A stretch of DNA of 64,000 nt from Chitinophagaceae bacterium (GTDB lineage: Bacteria > Bacteroidota > Bacteroidia > Chitinophagales > Chitinophagaceae). Shown piece after piece: positions 36,412 through 45,068 of the stretch. Each line of letters opens with the position of its first letter. The stretch's first letter is position 1. A program made the translations under genes and the position numbers. The DNA lies in the NCBI GenBank assembly GCA_023957125.1, contig JAMLHL010000005.1, forward strand, positions 150,014-214,013, read 5' to 3'. The notes under the pieces were generated by a model. That model worked only from the letters and a program-made list of their open reading frames with translations, did not search any database and was not told the origin of the DNA.

Positions 36412-38805
36412 ATGACACAAAAAAATAAATATTCACGACGGGATTTTGTTGTAAAGTCAACCAAAGGGCTTGCGGGAATAGCAGTATCAGCCCGTATTTC
36501 GGGGCCGGATACCGCCGGGGCAAACGAACGTAAGGGATATGCTGCTGTTGCTCCGCCCGGTTCATTTAACGCAGCAGTAGAAAACATGCCTGGGGAAAAG
36601 CCTTATGCTTATCATAAAAAATTAAGCGAGTACACTATCCATTCCTGGCAGAGAAACAACCGATTTCAACCTGCAAAGAATGAAATGGTAGTGCCTGACA
36701 AAGGCTGGAAGCTGATGTATAAGCCAACAAGGTCTGCAGTTCTTGATGTTGCAATAGAGGATGCAAAAGTGTTTTTTGAAATATCAATGGGTGTCTTAAT
36801 AGATATAGAATCTCAGCATTCTCTCGCCAATTGGAAGCGCATGAAATCCTGTATTGTGGTGGGAACGCGTGAACAGTTGCCCGGATGCGGTAAAGAATTG
36901 AAACGTAGCAAGGATTATGAGATATTGACTAATGATCAACAGATTATAATTTGTGGATTTGATGAAGCCGGAACCATGTTTGGCATTTATAATCTTGAAG
37001 CCAGGATAAGCCTGAAGGGAGCTCCTTTTTTACCCAAAAATTTAAAGACCGTACGCCATAGTTTGTACGATACCCGTATGGCATTATCCTGGATGGGGTG
37101 GATGGAGTGGCCGGATCAATTGCTGTCTCATTTGGTGCACGACGGGTTTGACGGCATCTTCGCTTCCGTGTATGCCAATCCCAACGGAGACCGCACTACT
37201 GCGTCAACATCTACCGATTTTTATGCACGGTTGCTTTACCAGGTGCGCGGGCAGGATCCGGCGGTAATGAAAGACCTGATAAAGCGATCGGCTCGCTTCG
37301 GCATCAAGGTGTATACGCCCATCATTTGGCAATATCTTGGAACTCCTGAAAGCGAAGCAGGGCTTCGCAAACTGGTACAGGAAATCGTTCATCAGTTTCC
37401 CGAGATCAGGGGCTACATTTTATTAACTGAAGGGTTTTGGTATAAAAAATGGGGAGGCGGGCATGGCGCCGGCAAAGCATATTTGCAGGAGTGGGCAGAG
37501 CATTGGGGAAAAGCAGTAGCTATCGTTGAAGAGGAATGCCATCGTATAGATCCTTCTATAGAGGTACTCCCATGGGAATACAATATTGATTTCAGACCTC
37601 AAAACAGTGATATAAAACAATACTTTATCCGCCAGCTCCCGGACAGGACAATGCCTCTTCTCACCTGGGAAAACGGGAAAAGCTTTACCATTGATAATAT
37701 GCAGGGATATCTCAGAGATTATTCTTTAAGCCAGATAGGTCCTGCCGAAGTGACCAGTGCGCAGATTGAAGAAGCCAATAAGCGGCAGATGAAGGTGTAT
37801 TCAAAAGTAGATACTTTCACCAGCTGGCAGTACGGCACTATACCTTACCTGCCTTGTCCTTATCAATGGTTCGAGAGATACGAGGCTTTGGAAAAATATG
37901 GCGTGAAAGGTACTTTGGAAAGCTGGAGCAGTGGGTATAAACCCAATTTTATAAGCAGGCTGCGCGCCTGGACCTGCTGGAGCGATGCTCCTTCAAAAGA
38001 CGAGCTGCTGGCTGCTGCGGCATCTGCCATATTTGGAGAACAGCAAAAGAATCTGGTGATCACTGCCTGGGATCATTTTAGCCGGGCTATACGGCTCGTG
38101 CCAGATACAGGACCCAATATGGGCACCAACAGTGCTATAGGTAACCCGCTTTTTTTTGAAGAGCCTCCGTTAAGGACATTAACATATCATCATTCATGGG
38201 AAGATCCGTCAAAGGTACAGCATGTTAATCCGTACTGGCCCTTTACAGTGTCCCGGATGGTTTTCTACCCCGATTTCAGCAATAATACCAACAAAGCGGA
38301 ACAATATGCCCGGAGCGCAACCGGCATAGAAATCCGGAACGATACTGCCGTTCTGCCTGTGTTCCTGAAATATCTTCAGCAGGCGGCCGATGAAATGGAA
38401 GAAGGGCTGAAACTATACCGGAAAGCGGCGTTGGAGAGCCCTGAAGCCAATCGCACCGAAGCGGTGAAGGAGGTAATAGTAGCGGAACAGATGCAGCGGA
38501 TGATGTTGAGTGATCACGCGGTTCTTCAGTTTGAAGATCTTCGTCTTCAGTGGGCTAGGGAACAAAATGCTATGGGAAAGAAAGCAATATTAGATAAAAT
38601 GGAAGCTATTGCCCGTGAGGAGCTTGCCCGTACTGAGCTTTCATTACTGGCGGCCACACGCGATTCCCGCCTGGGGTTCCAGTTTGAGCAGGATTATGTA
38701 TATACGCCTTATTCATTGAAAGAGAAAATTAATGTTTTAAAAGAGACGCTTAATAAACAAATACCTGCTGCAAGAAGCGGTGGCGCGACTGAATGGGAAA
38801 AATAA
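36412..38805 (+). CDS. Tat-exported glycoside hydrolase of the GH20/GH67/GH84-like fold
   Basis: 797 residues with a Tat signal (YSRRDFVVKSTKGLAG). The small N-terminal alpha/beta domain common to hexosaminidases and alpha-glucuronidases is visible (residues about 70-200, ending DEAGTMFGIYNLEARIS). The barrel then begins (YDTRMALSWMGWMEWPDQLL). Possible catalytic positions are in GYILLTEGFWYKKW, EVLPWEYNIDF and PLLTWENGKSF. The C-terminal third is helical. It may remove a terminal uronic acid or acetylated amino sugar. The downstream deoxy-sugar and UxaA-type genes fit a uronic-acid or deoxyhexose-containing substrate. Exact family not assigned. Confidence 0.65.
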   Translation: MTQKNKYSRRDFVVKSTKGLAGIAVSARISGPDTAGANERKGYAAVAPPGSFNAAVENMPGEKPYAYHKKLSEYTIHSWQRNNRFQPAKNEMVVPDKGWKLMYKPTRSAVLDVAIEDAKVFFEISMGVLIDIESQHSLANWKRMKSCIVVGTREQLPGCGKELKRSKDYEILTNDQQIIICGFDEAGTMFGIYNLEARISLKGAPFLPKNLKTVRHSLYDTRMALSWMGWMEWPDQLLSHLVHDGFDGIFASVYANPNGDRTTASTSTDFYARLLYQVRGQDPAVMKDLIKRSARFGIKVYTPIIWQYLGTPESEAGLRKLVQEIVHQFPEIRGYILLTEGFWYKKWGGGHGAGKAYLQEWAEHWGKAVAIVEEECHRIDPSIEVLPWEYNIDFRPQNSDIKQYFIRQLPDRTMPLLTWENGKSFTIDNMQGYLRDYSLSQIGPAEVTSAQIEEANKRQMKVYSKVDTFTSWQYGTIPYLPCPYQWFERYEALEKYGVKGTLESWSSGYKPNFISRLRAWTCWSDAPSKDELLAAAASAIFGEQQKNLVITAWDHFSRAIRLVPDTGPNMGTNSAIGNPLFFEEPPLRTLTYHHSWEDPSKVQHVNPYWPFTVSRMVFYPDFSNNTNKAEQYARSATGIEIRNDTAVLPVFLKYLQQAADEMEEGLKLYRKAALESPEANRTEAVKEVIVAEQMQRMMLSDHAVLQFEDLRLQWAREQNAMGKKAILDKMEAIAREELARTELSLLAATRDSRLGFQFEQDYVYTPYSLKEKINVLKETLNKQIPAARSGGATEWEK

Positions 38806-38840
38806 AGACGAGCAATATTTATTACTATAATTAAAAGCGT

Positions 38841-39761
38841 ATGAAGAAAAATAATCCGCTGGCTGAAACTCTTTTCGATGTGGTATTAGGATTTGACATG
38901 GAGACAGATATAGGGTCTTTCACCCCATTTTATGAAGGGGTAAAAAAAGGTACGCCGCCTTTGCTTAAGATCTTAAAGAAGCATGATGCTCCCTCCACAT
39001 TTTACTGGACAGGTCATGCTGCTGAAAACAATCCCGAAATGCTAATGCGGGTGCAGAAAGACGGTCATGAGACTGGTTGTCATGGACTGTTTCATGAAAC
39101 CCTCGGAGATGCGCTGTTTCCCCTGCCTAACAACTGGCCTATTTTGCCGTCGGAAGTGGAGGGACGTTTAACCATTGCCACTAATATCATCAAAAAGATC
39201 ACAGGTAAAAAGCCGGTAAGCTTTCGCTGTCCGCGTTTGTGGGGGAGCACCACCGTGGTGAATGTGCTTGAAAAGCTGGGATATATTTCCGATGCTTCCT
39301 TTCCCCTGTATTTCTATCAAAGTCCCTTTATGCCTTACCACCCGTCTTCAAAAGACTGGACCAAACCGGGTAAAATGAACATTGTGGAGATCCCCAATTT
39401 TTGTGATCTCACCATGGAGAGCAACGACCCTTACAACCGCGACAGGGACCAATGGCCGTTGTTCCGTACAAAGTCGGCCAAATACCTGATGAAAAAAGTG
39501 GATGGCTATATAGAATACGTACGGTCGAAGGGGTACAGGCCGGTGGTATGTTTTTATTTACATCCCTGGGAGTTTTATGAAATGCCGCAGGGGGCTATGG
39601 ATTTTGGTGAATGCAGCGTCAAACCCTTAGATTTTATTGTGAAGAATTGTGGAGAGAAGGCATTGAAAGAGTTTGATATTTTATGCGGCTTATTGAAAGA
39701 AAAGAAAGGAAGGTTCATAACTGCGGGAGCATTTGCACAATCTTTTACTGCTAAAGCTTAA
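38841..39761 (+). CDS. Polysaccharide-deacetylase (NodB-fold) family protein
   Basis: 306 residues with no signal peptide, so it probably acts in the cytoplasm. Metal-binding and catalytic motifs are GFDMETDIG (Asp pair region), ETGCHGLFHE (the HxxxH metal motif), FRCPRLWG and a late His in FYLHPWEF. This group removes acyl groups from sugars or opens small cyclic amides. It starts 35 bases after the previous gene and ends three bases before rhaM, so it belongs to the sugar-catabolic operon that follows. Confidence 0.88.
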   Translation: MKKNNPLAETLFDVVLGFDMETDIGSFTPFYEGVKKGTPPLLKILKKHDAPSTFYWTGHAAENNPEMLMRVQKDGHETGCHGLFHETLGDALFPLPNNWPILPSEVEGRLTIATNIIKKITGKKPVSFRCPRLWGSTTVVNVLEKLGYISDASFPLYFYQSPFMPYHPSSKDWTKPGKMNIVEIPNFCDLTMESNDPYNRDRDQWPLFRTKSAKYLMKKVDGYIEYVRSKGYRPVVCFYLHPWEFYEMPQGAMDFGECSVKPLDFIVKNCGEKALKEFDILCGLLKEKKGRFITAGAFAQSFTAKA

Positions 39762-39764
39762 TAT

Positions 39765-40091
39765 ATGATCCGTAAATCTTTTCTTATTCAGGTCAAAGAA
39801 GGAATGGCGGACGAGTATGAACGCCGCCACGACAATATTTGGCCTGCGCTGACAGACATTTTTAAACAGCATGACGTACATAAATTTTCAATTCACCTCC
39901 ATAAAGATACAGGCTATCTCTTTGGTTATATTGAAATTGAAGATGAAGAAAGGTATAATGCCATAGGTGATTATGAGGTCTGCAAAAAATGGTGGAAATA
40001 CATGGCCGAAGTGTTGGTTTGTGAAAATGAAAACAGTGAAAAGGGAAAAGAAGACATTTTAAGGGAGGTGTTTTATTTTGAAGAAGGATGA
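39765..40091 (+). CDS. rhaM: L-rhamnose mutarotase family protein
   Basis: 108 residues, normal length for the family. The opening KSFLIQVKEGMADEYERRHD and NIWPALTDIFKQHDV, with FSIHLHKDTGYLFGYIEI and CKKWWKYMAEVL, identify the RhaM dimeric ferredoxin-like fold, with the catalytic His in the H-D-x-I-W segment. It interconverts alpha and beta anomers of L-rhamnose; related members act on L-fucose. It is followed by a RhaT-type symporter, so a deoxyhexose is imported and prepared here. Confidence 0.9.
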   Translation: MIRKSFLIQVKEGMADEYERRHDNIWPALTDIFKQHDVHKFSIHLHKDTGYLFGYIEIEDEERYNAIGDYEVCKKWWKYMAEVLVCENENSEKGKEDILREVFYFEEG

Positions 40092-40150
40092 GGTGTCAGC
40101 CATCAGCTTTCAGACTAATAGCTAACCGCTGATATCTGACCGCTGACACC
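40092..40150. repeat. Nested inverted repeat between rhaM and rhaT
   Basis: The outer arms are GGTGTCAGC (40092-40100) and GCTGACACC (40142-40150). The inner arms are ATCAGC (40102-40107) and GCTGAT (40128-40133). The resulting stem overlaps the stop of rhaM. A degraded relative (GCTGATTGCTGATACCTGAAACCTGACACC) lies at about 41362-41394, before the next small gene. These blocks resemble the intergenic repeats frequent in Chitinophagaceae and may act as mRNA stabilisers or terminators inside the operon. Confidence 0.5.
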
Positions 40151-40175
40151 TTAACTCAATACGAAATTAATCAGC

Positions 40176-41222
40176 ATGGAATATTTCTTGGGCATTCTGT
40201 TTCATTCTATAGGCGGGTTTTCGTCTGCCAGCTTTTACGTTCCTACTTATCAGATCAAAAAATGGCACTGGCAAACATACTGGATCACGCTCGGCTTCGT
40301 GGCATGGATCATTATGCCCACCATTGGCGGACTGATCACTACGAAGGGCTTGTTTGATATTCTTGCCGATGTTTCCACCAACACGAAATTGCTTACTTAC
40401 CTGTATGGTGTGCTGTGGGGATTTGGTGGGTTGATGGCGGGATTGGGGATCCGCTACCTGGGTCTGGCGCTCGGGCAGTCTATCTGTCTCGGCATCAGTG
40501 TGGTCATTGGCACGATCGTTCCGGCGGCAATGGATGGCAAATTGGGTTTATTATATAAAACCACTCCCGGGCTGGTAATATCTACGGGTTTCCTGGTGTG
40601 CTTATTGGGGATCGTACTTTGCGGCTATGCGGGAGTGTTAAAAGATAAAACCGATCAGGGCGAAGAACGGAATATTTCCGTAAAAGAGTTTTCGGCGGTA
40701 AAAGGATTGATCTTTGCTATAGGGGGCGGCATCATGAGTTCTTTTATGGCTTTTGCCATAAATGCCGGCGCACCGATTGCTCACCAGGCGCTTCAGTCGG
40801 GTACAGAGAAGGTGTTTATGAATATTCCTATTTTCGTTCTTGCACTTGCCGGAGGCTTTACAACCAATTTTGTGTATGCTGTTATTCTTACGGCAAAGAA
40901 AAAGACGATCTCAGATTTCCGGCTTCATGATAAAGGGCTTTTGACAAAAAACTTTTTGCTGTCTATGCTGGCAGGGCTTATGTGGTACTGTCAGTATTTT
41001 TTTTACGGCATGGGTGCCACCAAAATGGGTCAATACGATTTTGCAAGCTGGACGCTCCATCTGGCTACTATTATTATATTTAGTAACCTGTGGGGTGTTT
41101 ATCTTAAAGAATGGGAAAATATCAATACCAAAACAAAAATCTACCTGTGGACAGGGATAGTGCTATTGATCATTTCGGTTGTTTTAATAGGTGTGGGAAA
41201 TAAATTAGGAGGAACGTTGTAG
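40176..41222 (+). CDS. rhaT: L-rhamnose/H+ symporter family protein
   Basis: 348 residues, about ten transmembrane helices. It starts LGILFHSIGGFSSASFYVPT and carries KKWHWQTYW, YGVLWGFGGLMAGLGIRYLG and the later MWYCQYFFYGMG, all typical of RhaT. Family members import L-rhamnose or a similar deoxy sugar with protons. It follows rhaM. No rhaA, rhaB or rhaD is found in the window, so the imported sugar seems to be broken down through the sugar-acid dehydratase genes that follow. Confidence 0.92.
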   Translation: MEYFLGILFHSIGGFSSASFYVPTYQIKKWHWQTYWITLGFVAWIIMPTIGGLITTKGLFDILADVSTNTKLLTYLYGVLWGFGGLMAGLGIRYLGLALGQSICLGISVVIGTIVPAAMDGKLGLLYKTTPGLVISTGFLVCLLGIVLCGYAGVLKDKTDQGEERNISVKEFSAVKGLIFAIGGGIMSSFMAFAINAGAPIAHQALQSGTEKVFMNIPIFVLALAGGFTTNFVYAVILTAKKKTISDFRLHDKGLLTKNFLLSMLAGLMWYCQYFFYGMGATKMGQYDFASWTLHLATIIIFSNLWGVYLKEWENINTKTKIYLWTGIVLLIISVVLIGVGNKLGGTL

Positions 41223-41409
41223 CGTTTATGGTTTGGAAGTTTATCGTTGTGTTGGTTACAGGTCACAAGGAGCCAGGTTGCAAGAATAACTCTATACCTG
41301 ATATTCCGTTAAAGATGAATAGTAAATAGTTTACAATTTGAAAGTCTATAGTTTGGGGTTCCGCTGATTGCTGATACCTGAAACCTGACACCTCCAAAAT
41401 GCATTTTAT

Positions 41410-41706
41410 ATGAGCAAGCTGATGAAATTAAATCCGGCAGATAATGTGTACATTGTTCGTGTGCCTTTGCAGGCAAACGACAGTGTGGAGATAGAAGGAC
41501 AAAATTACCTGATCAAACAGGCTTTGGGATTCGGGCATAAGATCGCGGCAACATTGTTGCATCCGGGCGATAAAATAATAAAGTTTGGTATCCCGATAGG
41601 TTCTGCTACTGAGCAGATCAATATCGGTGAGCACGTACATCTTCATAATATGAAGAGTGATTATTTACCCACTTATACCTTAAATAATGAGTTCGTTAAT
41701 AAATAA
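41410..41706 (+). CDS. UxaA-type dehydratase, small SAF-domain subunit
   Basis: 98 residues. It forms the SAF domain found at the N-terminus of altronate dehydratase UxaA (KLNPADNVYIVRVPL, then GHKIAATLLHPGDKIIKFGIPIGSA, then IGEHVHLHNMKS). In many bacteria the domain is fused to the catalytic part; here it is a separate gene overlapping the large subunit by 20 bases. The subunits would form one hydro-lyase. The 187 bases before it (from 41223) hold only degraded repeat material. Confidence 0.9.
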   Translation: MSKLMKLNPADNVYIVRVPLQANDSVEIEGQNYLIKQALGFGHKIAATLLHPGDKIIKFGIPIGSATEQINIGEHVHLHNMKSDYLPTYTLNNEFVNK

Positions 41707-42895
41707 AGAATTGCGCGGTTACCTCCGGCCCGATGGGCGAAAAGGGATACGGAATATTGTGGTGGTAGCCTACCTGGTGGAATGCGCGCATCATGTTGCA
41801 CGCGAAATAGTTGATGTCTTCAGGGGCCGGGATGTTCAGTTGATCGGGTTCGGAGGATGTTATCCCAACGCCTATGCCGATAAGATGATGAATGCGTTGT
41901 GCATCCATCCCAATGTAGGAGCAGTATTGCTGGTATCTTTAGGCTGCGAAAGCTTCAATCGCAAAAGGTTGTATCAAACAGTTAAGGAGAGTGGCCGCCC
42001 GGTGAAATTATTAGGGATACAGGAAACTGGCGGCACCAAAAAAACGATCTCGGAAGGCACCGCATTTGTTTCCGCTGCGCTGGAGGACATTAAGAGCACT
42101 CCGGTGGTAGATATGGATGTTACGGATATTGTAGTGGGAGTGGTGTCGGGTGGAAGTGACGCCACCAGCGGTATTACTGCAAACCCTGCAGTGGGTAAGG
42201 CATTTGATATACTGGTAGAAAAGGGCGGCACTGCCATCTTTGAAAATATCGGGGAAATGATAGGGCTTGACGACCTGATAGCTCAAAGAGGAATTACCCC
42301 TGCCCTGAGGGACGAATTGAGAAAGGCCATGGAGAAGTCGGCAAAATATTATACCATTATGGGGCATGGCAGTTTTGCACCCGGCAATGCAGACGGAGGA
42401 TTAACAACACAGGAAGAGAAGGGTATGGGCGCTTATTATAAAGGCGGAACGGCTCTTATCAGCGGAATGATCAAGCCTGCAGATATCCCTCCTCACAAAG
42501 GATTATATCTTATGGATATTGTGCCCGATGGCGAACCGAGGTTTGGGTTTCCCAATCCAAATGACAGCTCTGAAATTGCCGAGCTGATTGCCTCAGGCGC
42601 ACTATGCGTTTTGTTTACTACGGGAAGGGGGTCTGTGGTAGGATCGGCTATTGCTCCCGTAATAAAAGTGTGCGCTAACCCCGATACGTATGCAAGAATG
42701 CAGGACGATATGGATATTAATGCGGGCAAAGTTTTAACAGAAGGAGTTTCCCTGGACGAAATGGGAAATGAAATATTCAATAAAATCATCAGCGTAGCTG
42801 GCGGAGAACATACCTGCTCCGAAGCATTGGGACACCAGGAATTTGTATTAGGCTATAAAACCTTTGAGCCTGTTGGACCATCATGTTTACCATAG
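41687..42895 (+). CDS. UxaA-type dehydratase, large catalytic subunit
   Basis: 402 residues, the D-galactarate/altronate dehydratase C-terminal domain. Fe-binding and catalytic motifs are FGGCYPNAYADKMM, LVSLGCESFN and CSEALGHQEF, with GGSDATSGITANPAVG in the middle. The family removes water from sugar acids (altronate, galactarate, sulfolactate) to make 2-keto-3-deoxy acids. Beside RhaT, RhaM and a lactonase fragment, a deoxy-sugar acid such as rhamnonate or fuconate is the likelier substrate here (inference from context). Confidence 0.9.
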   Translation: MSSLINKELRGYLRPDGRKGIRNIVVVAYLVECAHHVAREIVDVFRGRDVQLIGFGGCYPNAYADKMMNALCIHPNVGAVLLVSLGCESFNRKRLYQTVKESGRPVKLLGIQETGGTKKTISEGTAFVSAALEDIKSTPVVDMDVTDIVVGVVSGGSDATSGITANPAVGKAFDILVEKGGTAIFENIGEMIGLDDLIAQRGITPALRDELRKAMEKSAKYYTIMGHGSFAPGNADGGLTTQEEKGMGAYYKGGTALISGMIKPADIPPHKGLYLMDIVPDGEPRFGFPNPNDSSEIAELIASGALCVLFTTGRGSVVGSAIAPVIKVCANPDTYARMQDDMDINAGKVLTEGVSLDEMGNEIFNKIISVAGGEHTCSEALGHQEFVLGYKTFEPVGPSCLP

Positions 42896-42912
42896 TTTTT
42901 AAATAAAACAAT

Positions 42913-43050
42913 ATGCGGATAGACAGTCACCAGCATTATTGGTTTTACCATCCGGTCAAAGATGCGTGGATCACAGGTGAAATGAATGTAATTAAAAGGG
43001 ATTTTTTTCACTTCCGGTTGGTGTTGCACCAACCGGAATGTTGCAGATAG
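42913..43050 (+). pseudogene. N-terminal fragment of a sugar-lactonase-like amidohydrolase
   Basis: ATG at 42913 begins MRIDSHQHYWFYHP and continues KDAWITGEMNVIKRDF, which matches the start of the fuconolactonase/rhamnonolactonase-type amidohydrolase family, including its metal-binding HxH (SHQHYW). After about residue 32 the frame enters a palindromic repeat (43012-43038) and stops at 43050, far short of the usual 270-290 residues. The repeat therefore appears to have replaced or truncated the gene. The family would supply the lactone-opening step missing between RhaM and the UxaA-type dehydratase. Confidence 0.75.
43012..43038. repeat. REP-like palindrome within the lactonase fragment
   Basis: Twelve-base perfect arms TTCCGGTTGGTG and CACCAACCGGAA close a three-base loop (TTG). 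The sequence and the GCGAAAAT that follows at 43051-43058 resemble the block at 225-290. It sits where the lactonase frame stops matching its family. Confidence 0.65.
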
Positions 43051-43133
43051 AGCGAAAATTTAAGATATACTCGTCAGTTTTAGGTAGTAGAAGCGGTAAG
43101 TTTTAATTTTAGTAATTATTAAATCCCTCGGGC

Positions 43134-44981
43134 GTGAAGTTAAGATCAACAAATATTTTTAGCGGGAAGAACATTACTGCTTTTCGGTTAGCCTTTTGCT
43201 TTACCGTTATTTTCTTTCCCGGTAAAATGGTATTTCCCCAATCAGGATTGAAGCAGCCGGTAACCGTTGATGCAGGTGTAGCCAGCGTGGACATCACCCC
43301 GGAATTTCCTATCCGTATGGCGGGTTATGCGGCCAGGGTCAGTACGGAAACCGATAGCGTATTGACGCGTTTATCGGCCAAGGCACTTGCGCTGGGAAGT
43401 GATAGCCAGCGTCCATCGGTATTGATCACGGTAGATCTGGTGGGAATTACCTGGCATATTACAAAGAACGTGGCCAATTTTTTATCAAGGGAAAAAGGAA
43501 TTGATCCTTCTCAAATTGCCATCTGCGCTTCTCATACGCATGGCGGTCCTGAAATTGGTAACCTGATCAATATTCTGCAGTACCGCCCTGACGGGTTTAC
43601 AGACTCCCTGCTTGCACCCGATCAGTTAAATCATATAGTTCAGTACACGGAATGGCTTACAAAAAAGTTAATAGACGTGGCGATAGCTGCCCTGAACGAC
43701 CGGAGGCCTGCTTACATCAGTTGGGGGCAGGGGCAGGCTTTATTTGCAGCCAACCGCAGAACCCAAGGCGGTCCCGTTGATGTAGCGCTACCTATATTAA
43801 AGATCGCCGACACCAATGGCGCTCTGAGAGCGGTGTTTGTAAACTATGCCTGTCATGGAACCACGCTTGGCGGAGACATGCATAAAATTCATGGCGACTG
43901 GATTGCCGAAGCCCACCGGCTGATTGAAGCCCGGCACCCCGGCGCTACCGCGCTGATTGCCCTGGGTACTGCCGGAGACGCTAATCCCGCTCCCAGGGGT
44001 ACTTTAGAGGATGTTCGTACACACGGGAAGGAGATCGCGGATAATGTAGATAAATTATTGACGGCTCAACTGGAGCCGCTCAATGCCCCACCGGGCGGCA
44101 CAATGGAATGGGTCAGATTGCCGCTTGAGAAGCTGCCCCCGGTTCCTGAATTAATGAAATTATCCAAAGAAAATTCTATAAAAGGCTACGAAGCGCGGCT
44201 TACCCTCGAACGGCTGGTGAGAGGCGGGGAGATTCTTTCGGCTATTGACTATCCCATCCAGATCTGGAATTTCGACAATAGAATGGCCATGGTGAATATG
44301 GCAGGTGAAGTGGTGGTTGATTATTCTTTCCTGATAAAGGAGAAATATGGCGCCGAACGTTTGTGGATCAACGCCTATGCCAACGATGTTCCCTGTTACA
44401 TTCCGTCGAAAAGAATTCTCCGCGAAGGGGGCTATGAAGGCGAAACAAATATGTATTGGTACGATAAGCCTGTGCCTTTTGCGCCCGCTGTAGAGGAGAT
44501 GATCATGAACACCATTGACGTGTTATTGCCGGCTTCGTTTAAAGATGACCGGCCTGCCGCCAACCGCCAGGAGTTGGTCCGGATAGGGAGAGATGGCGCC
44601 TATCATTTAAAGTCCTGGTTAGCCGCTGCTGAAGGCAGTCGTATCCAATACATGCCGGAATGGAAGGCTTTTGGCTGGTTTGATGCAAAGGATAAGGCTA
44701 TCTGGGAAGTTGATGTTGAAAAGAAGGGTAAATACGATGTTTATCTGAAATGGTCGGTTTCGGATGCGGCAGCCGGGAAATCTTTTGAATTAATTGCCGG
44801 GAACAAGAAAATAAAGGGGAGGGTGGAAAAAACAGGCTCCTGGTTTACCTACCATACAAAAAAAATCGGATCAATGGGATTGCAACAGGGCACAGTGACT
44901 GTTGTTTTGAAATCGGGTTCCACCCGGGAGGAGGGTTCTATGTTTGATGTGAGTGAAGTGAGGTTGATGCCGGCAAAATAA
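43134..44981 (+). CDS. Neutral-ceramidase-like exported hydrolase, subtype C with extra domain
   Basis: 615 residues from a GTG start; the signal region is AFRLAFCFTVIFFPG. The fold starts at VDAGVASVDITPEFPIRMAG. Metal motifs are CASHTHGGPE, NYACHGTTL, MAGEVVVDYS and DVPCYIPSKRILREGGYEG. The nucleophile site is AGDANPAPRG, again Asn in place of Ser. Subtypes A and B end near residue 480, but here about 130 more residues follow, with IWEVDVEKKGKYDVYLKW and KTGSWFTYHTKKIG, resembling a carbohydrate-binding beta-sandwich (CBM6/35-like). This copy stands alone, away from the tandem array. Confidence 0.84.
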   Translation: MKLRSTNIFSGKNITAFRLAFCFTVIFFPGKMVFPQSGLKQPVTVDAGVASVDITPEFPIRMAGYAARVSTETDSVLTRLSAKALALGSDSQRPSVLITVDLVGITWHITKNVANFLSREKGIDPSQIAICASHTHGGPEIGNLINILQYRPDGFTDSLLAPDQLNHIVQYTEWLTKKLIDVAIAALNDRRPAYISWGQGQALFAANRRTQGGPVDVALPILKIADTNGALRAVFVNYACHGTTLGGDMHKIHGDWIAEAHRLIEARHPGATALIALGTAGDANPAPRGTLEDVRTHGKEIADNVDKLLTAQLEPLNAPPGGTMEWVRLPLEKLPPVPELMKLSKENSIKGYEARLTLERLVRGGEILSAIDYPIQIWNFDNRMAMVNMAGEVVVDYSFLIKEKYGAERLWINAYANDVPCYIPSKRILREGGYEGETNMYWYDKPVPFAPAVEEMIMNTIDVLLPASFKDDRPAANRQELVRIGRDGAYHLKSWLAAAEGSRIQYMPEWKAFGWFDAKDKAIWEVDVEKKGKYDVYLKWSVSDAAAGKSFELIAGNKKIKGRVEKTGSWFTYHTKKIGSMGLQQGTVTVVLKSGSTREEGSMFDVSEVRLMPAK

Positions 44982-45068
44982 GGGTCGTGGTGGTATAGTG
45001 AAAAGGTTAGTTGGATGAATTCCGGGTTTTCGGTAGTACATGGGCTGTAACCATTATCCTCAGCGGGG

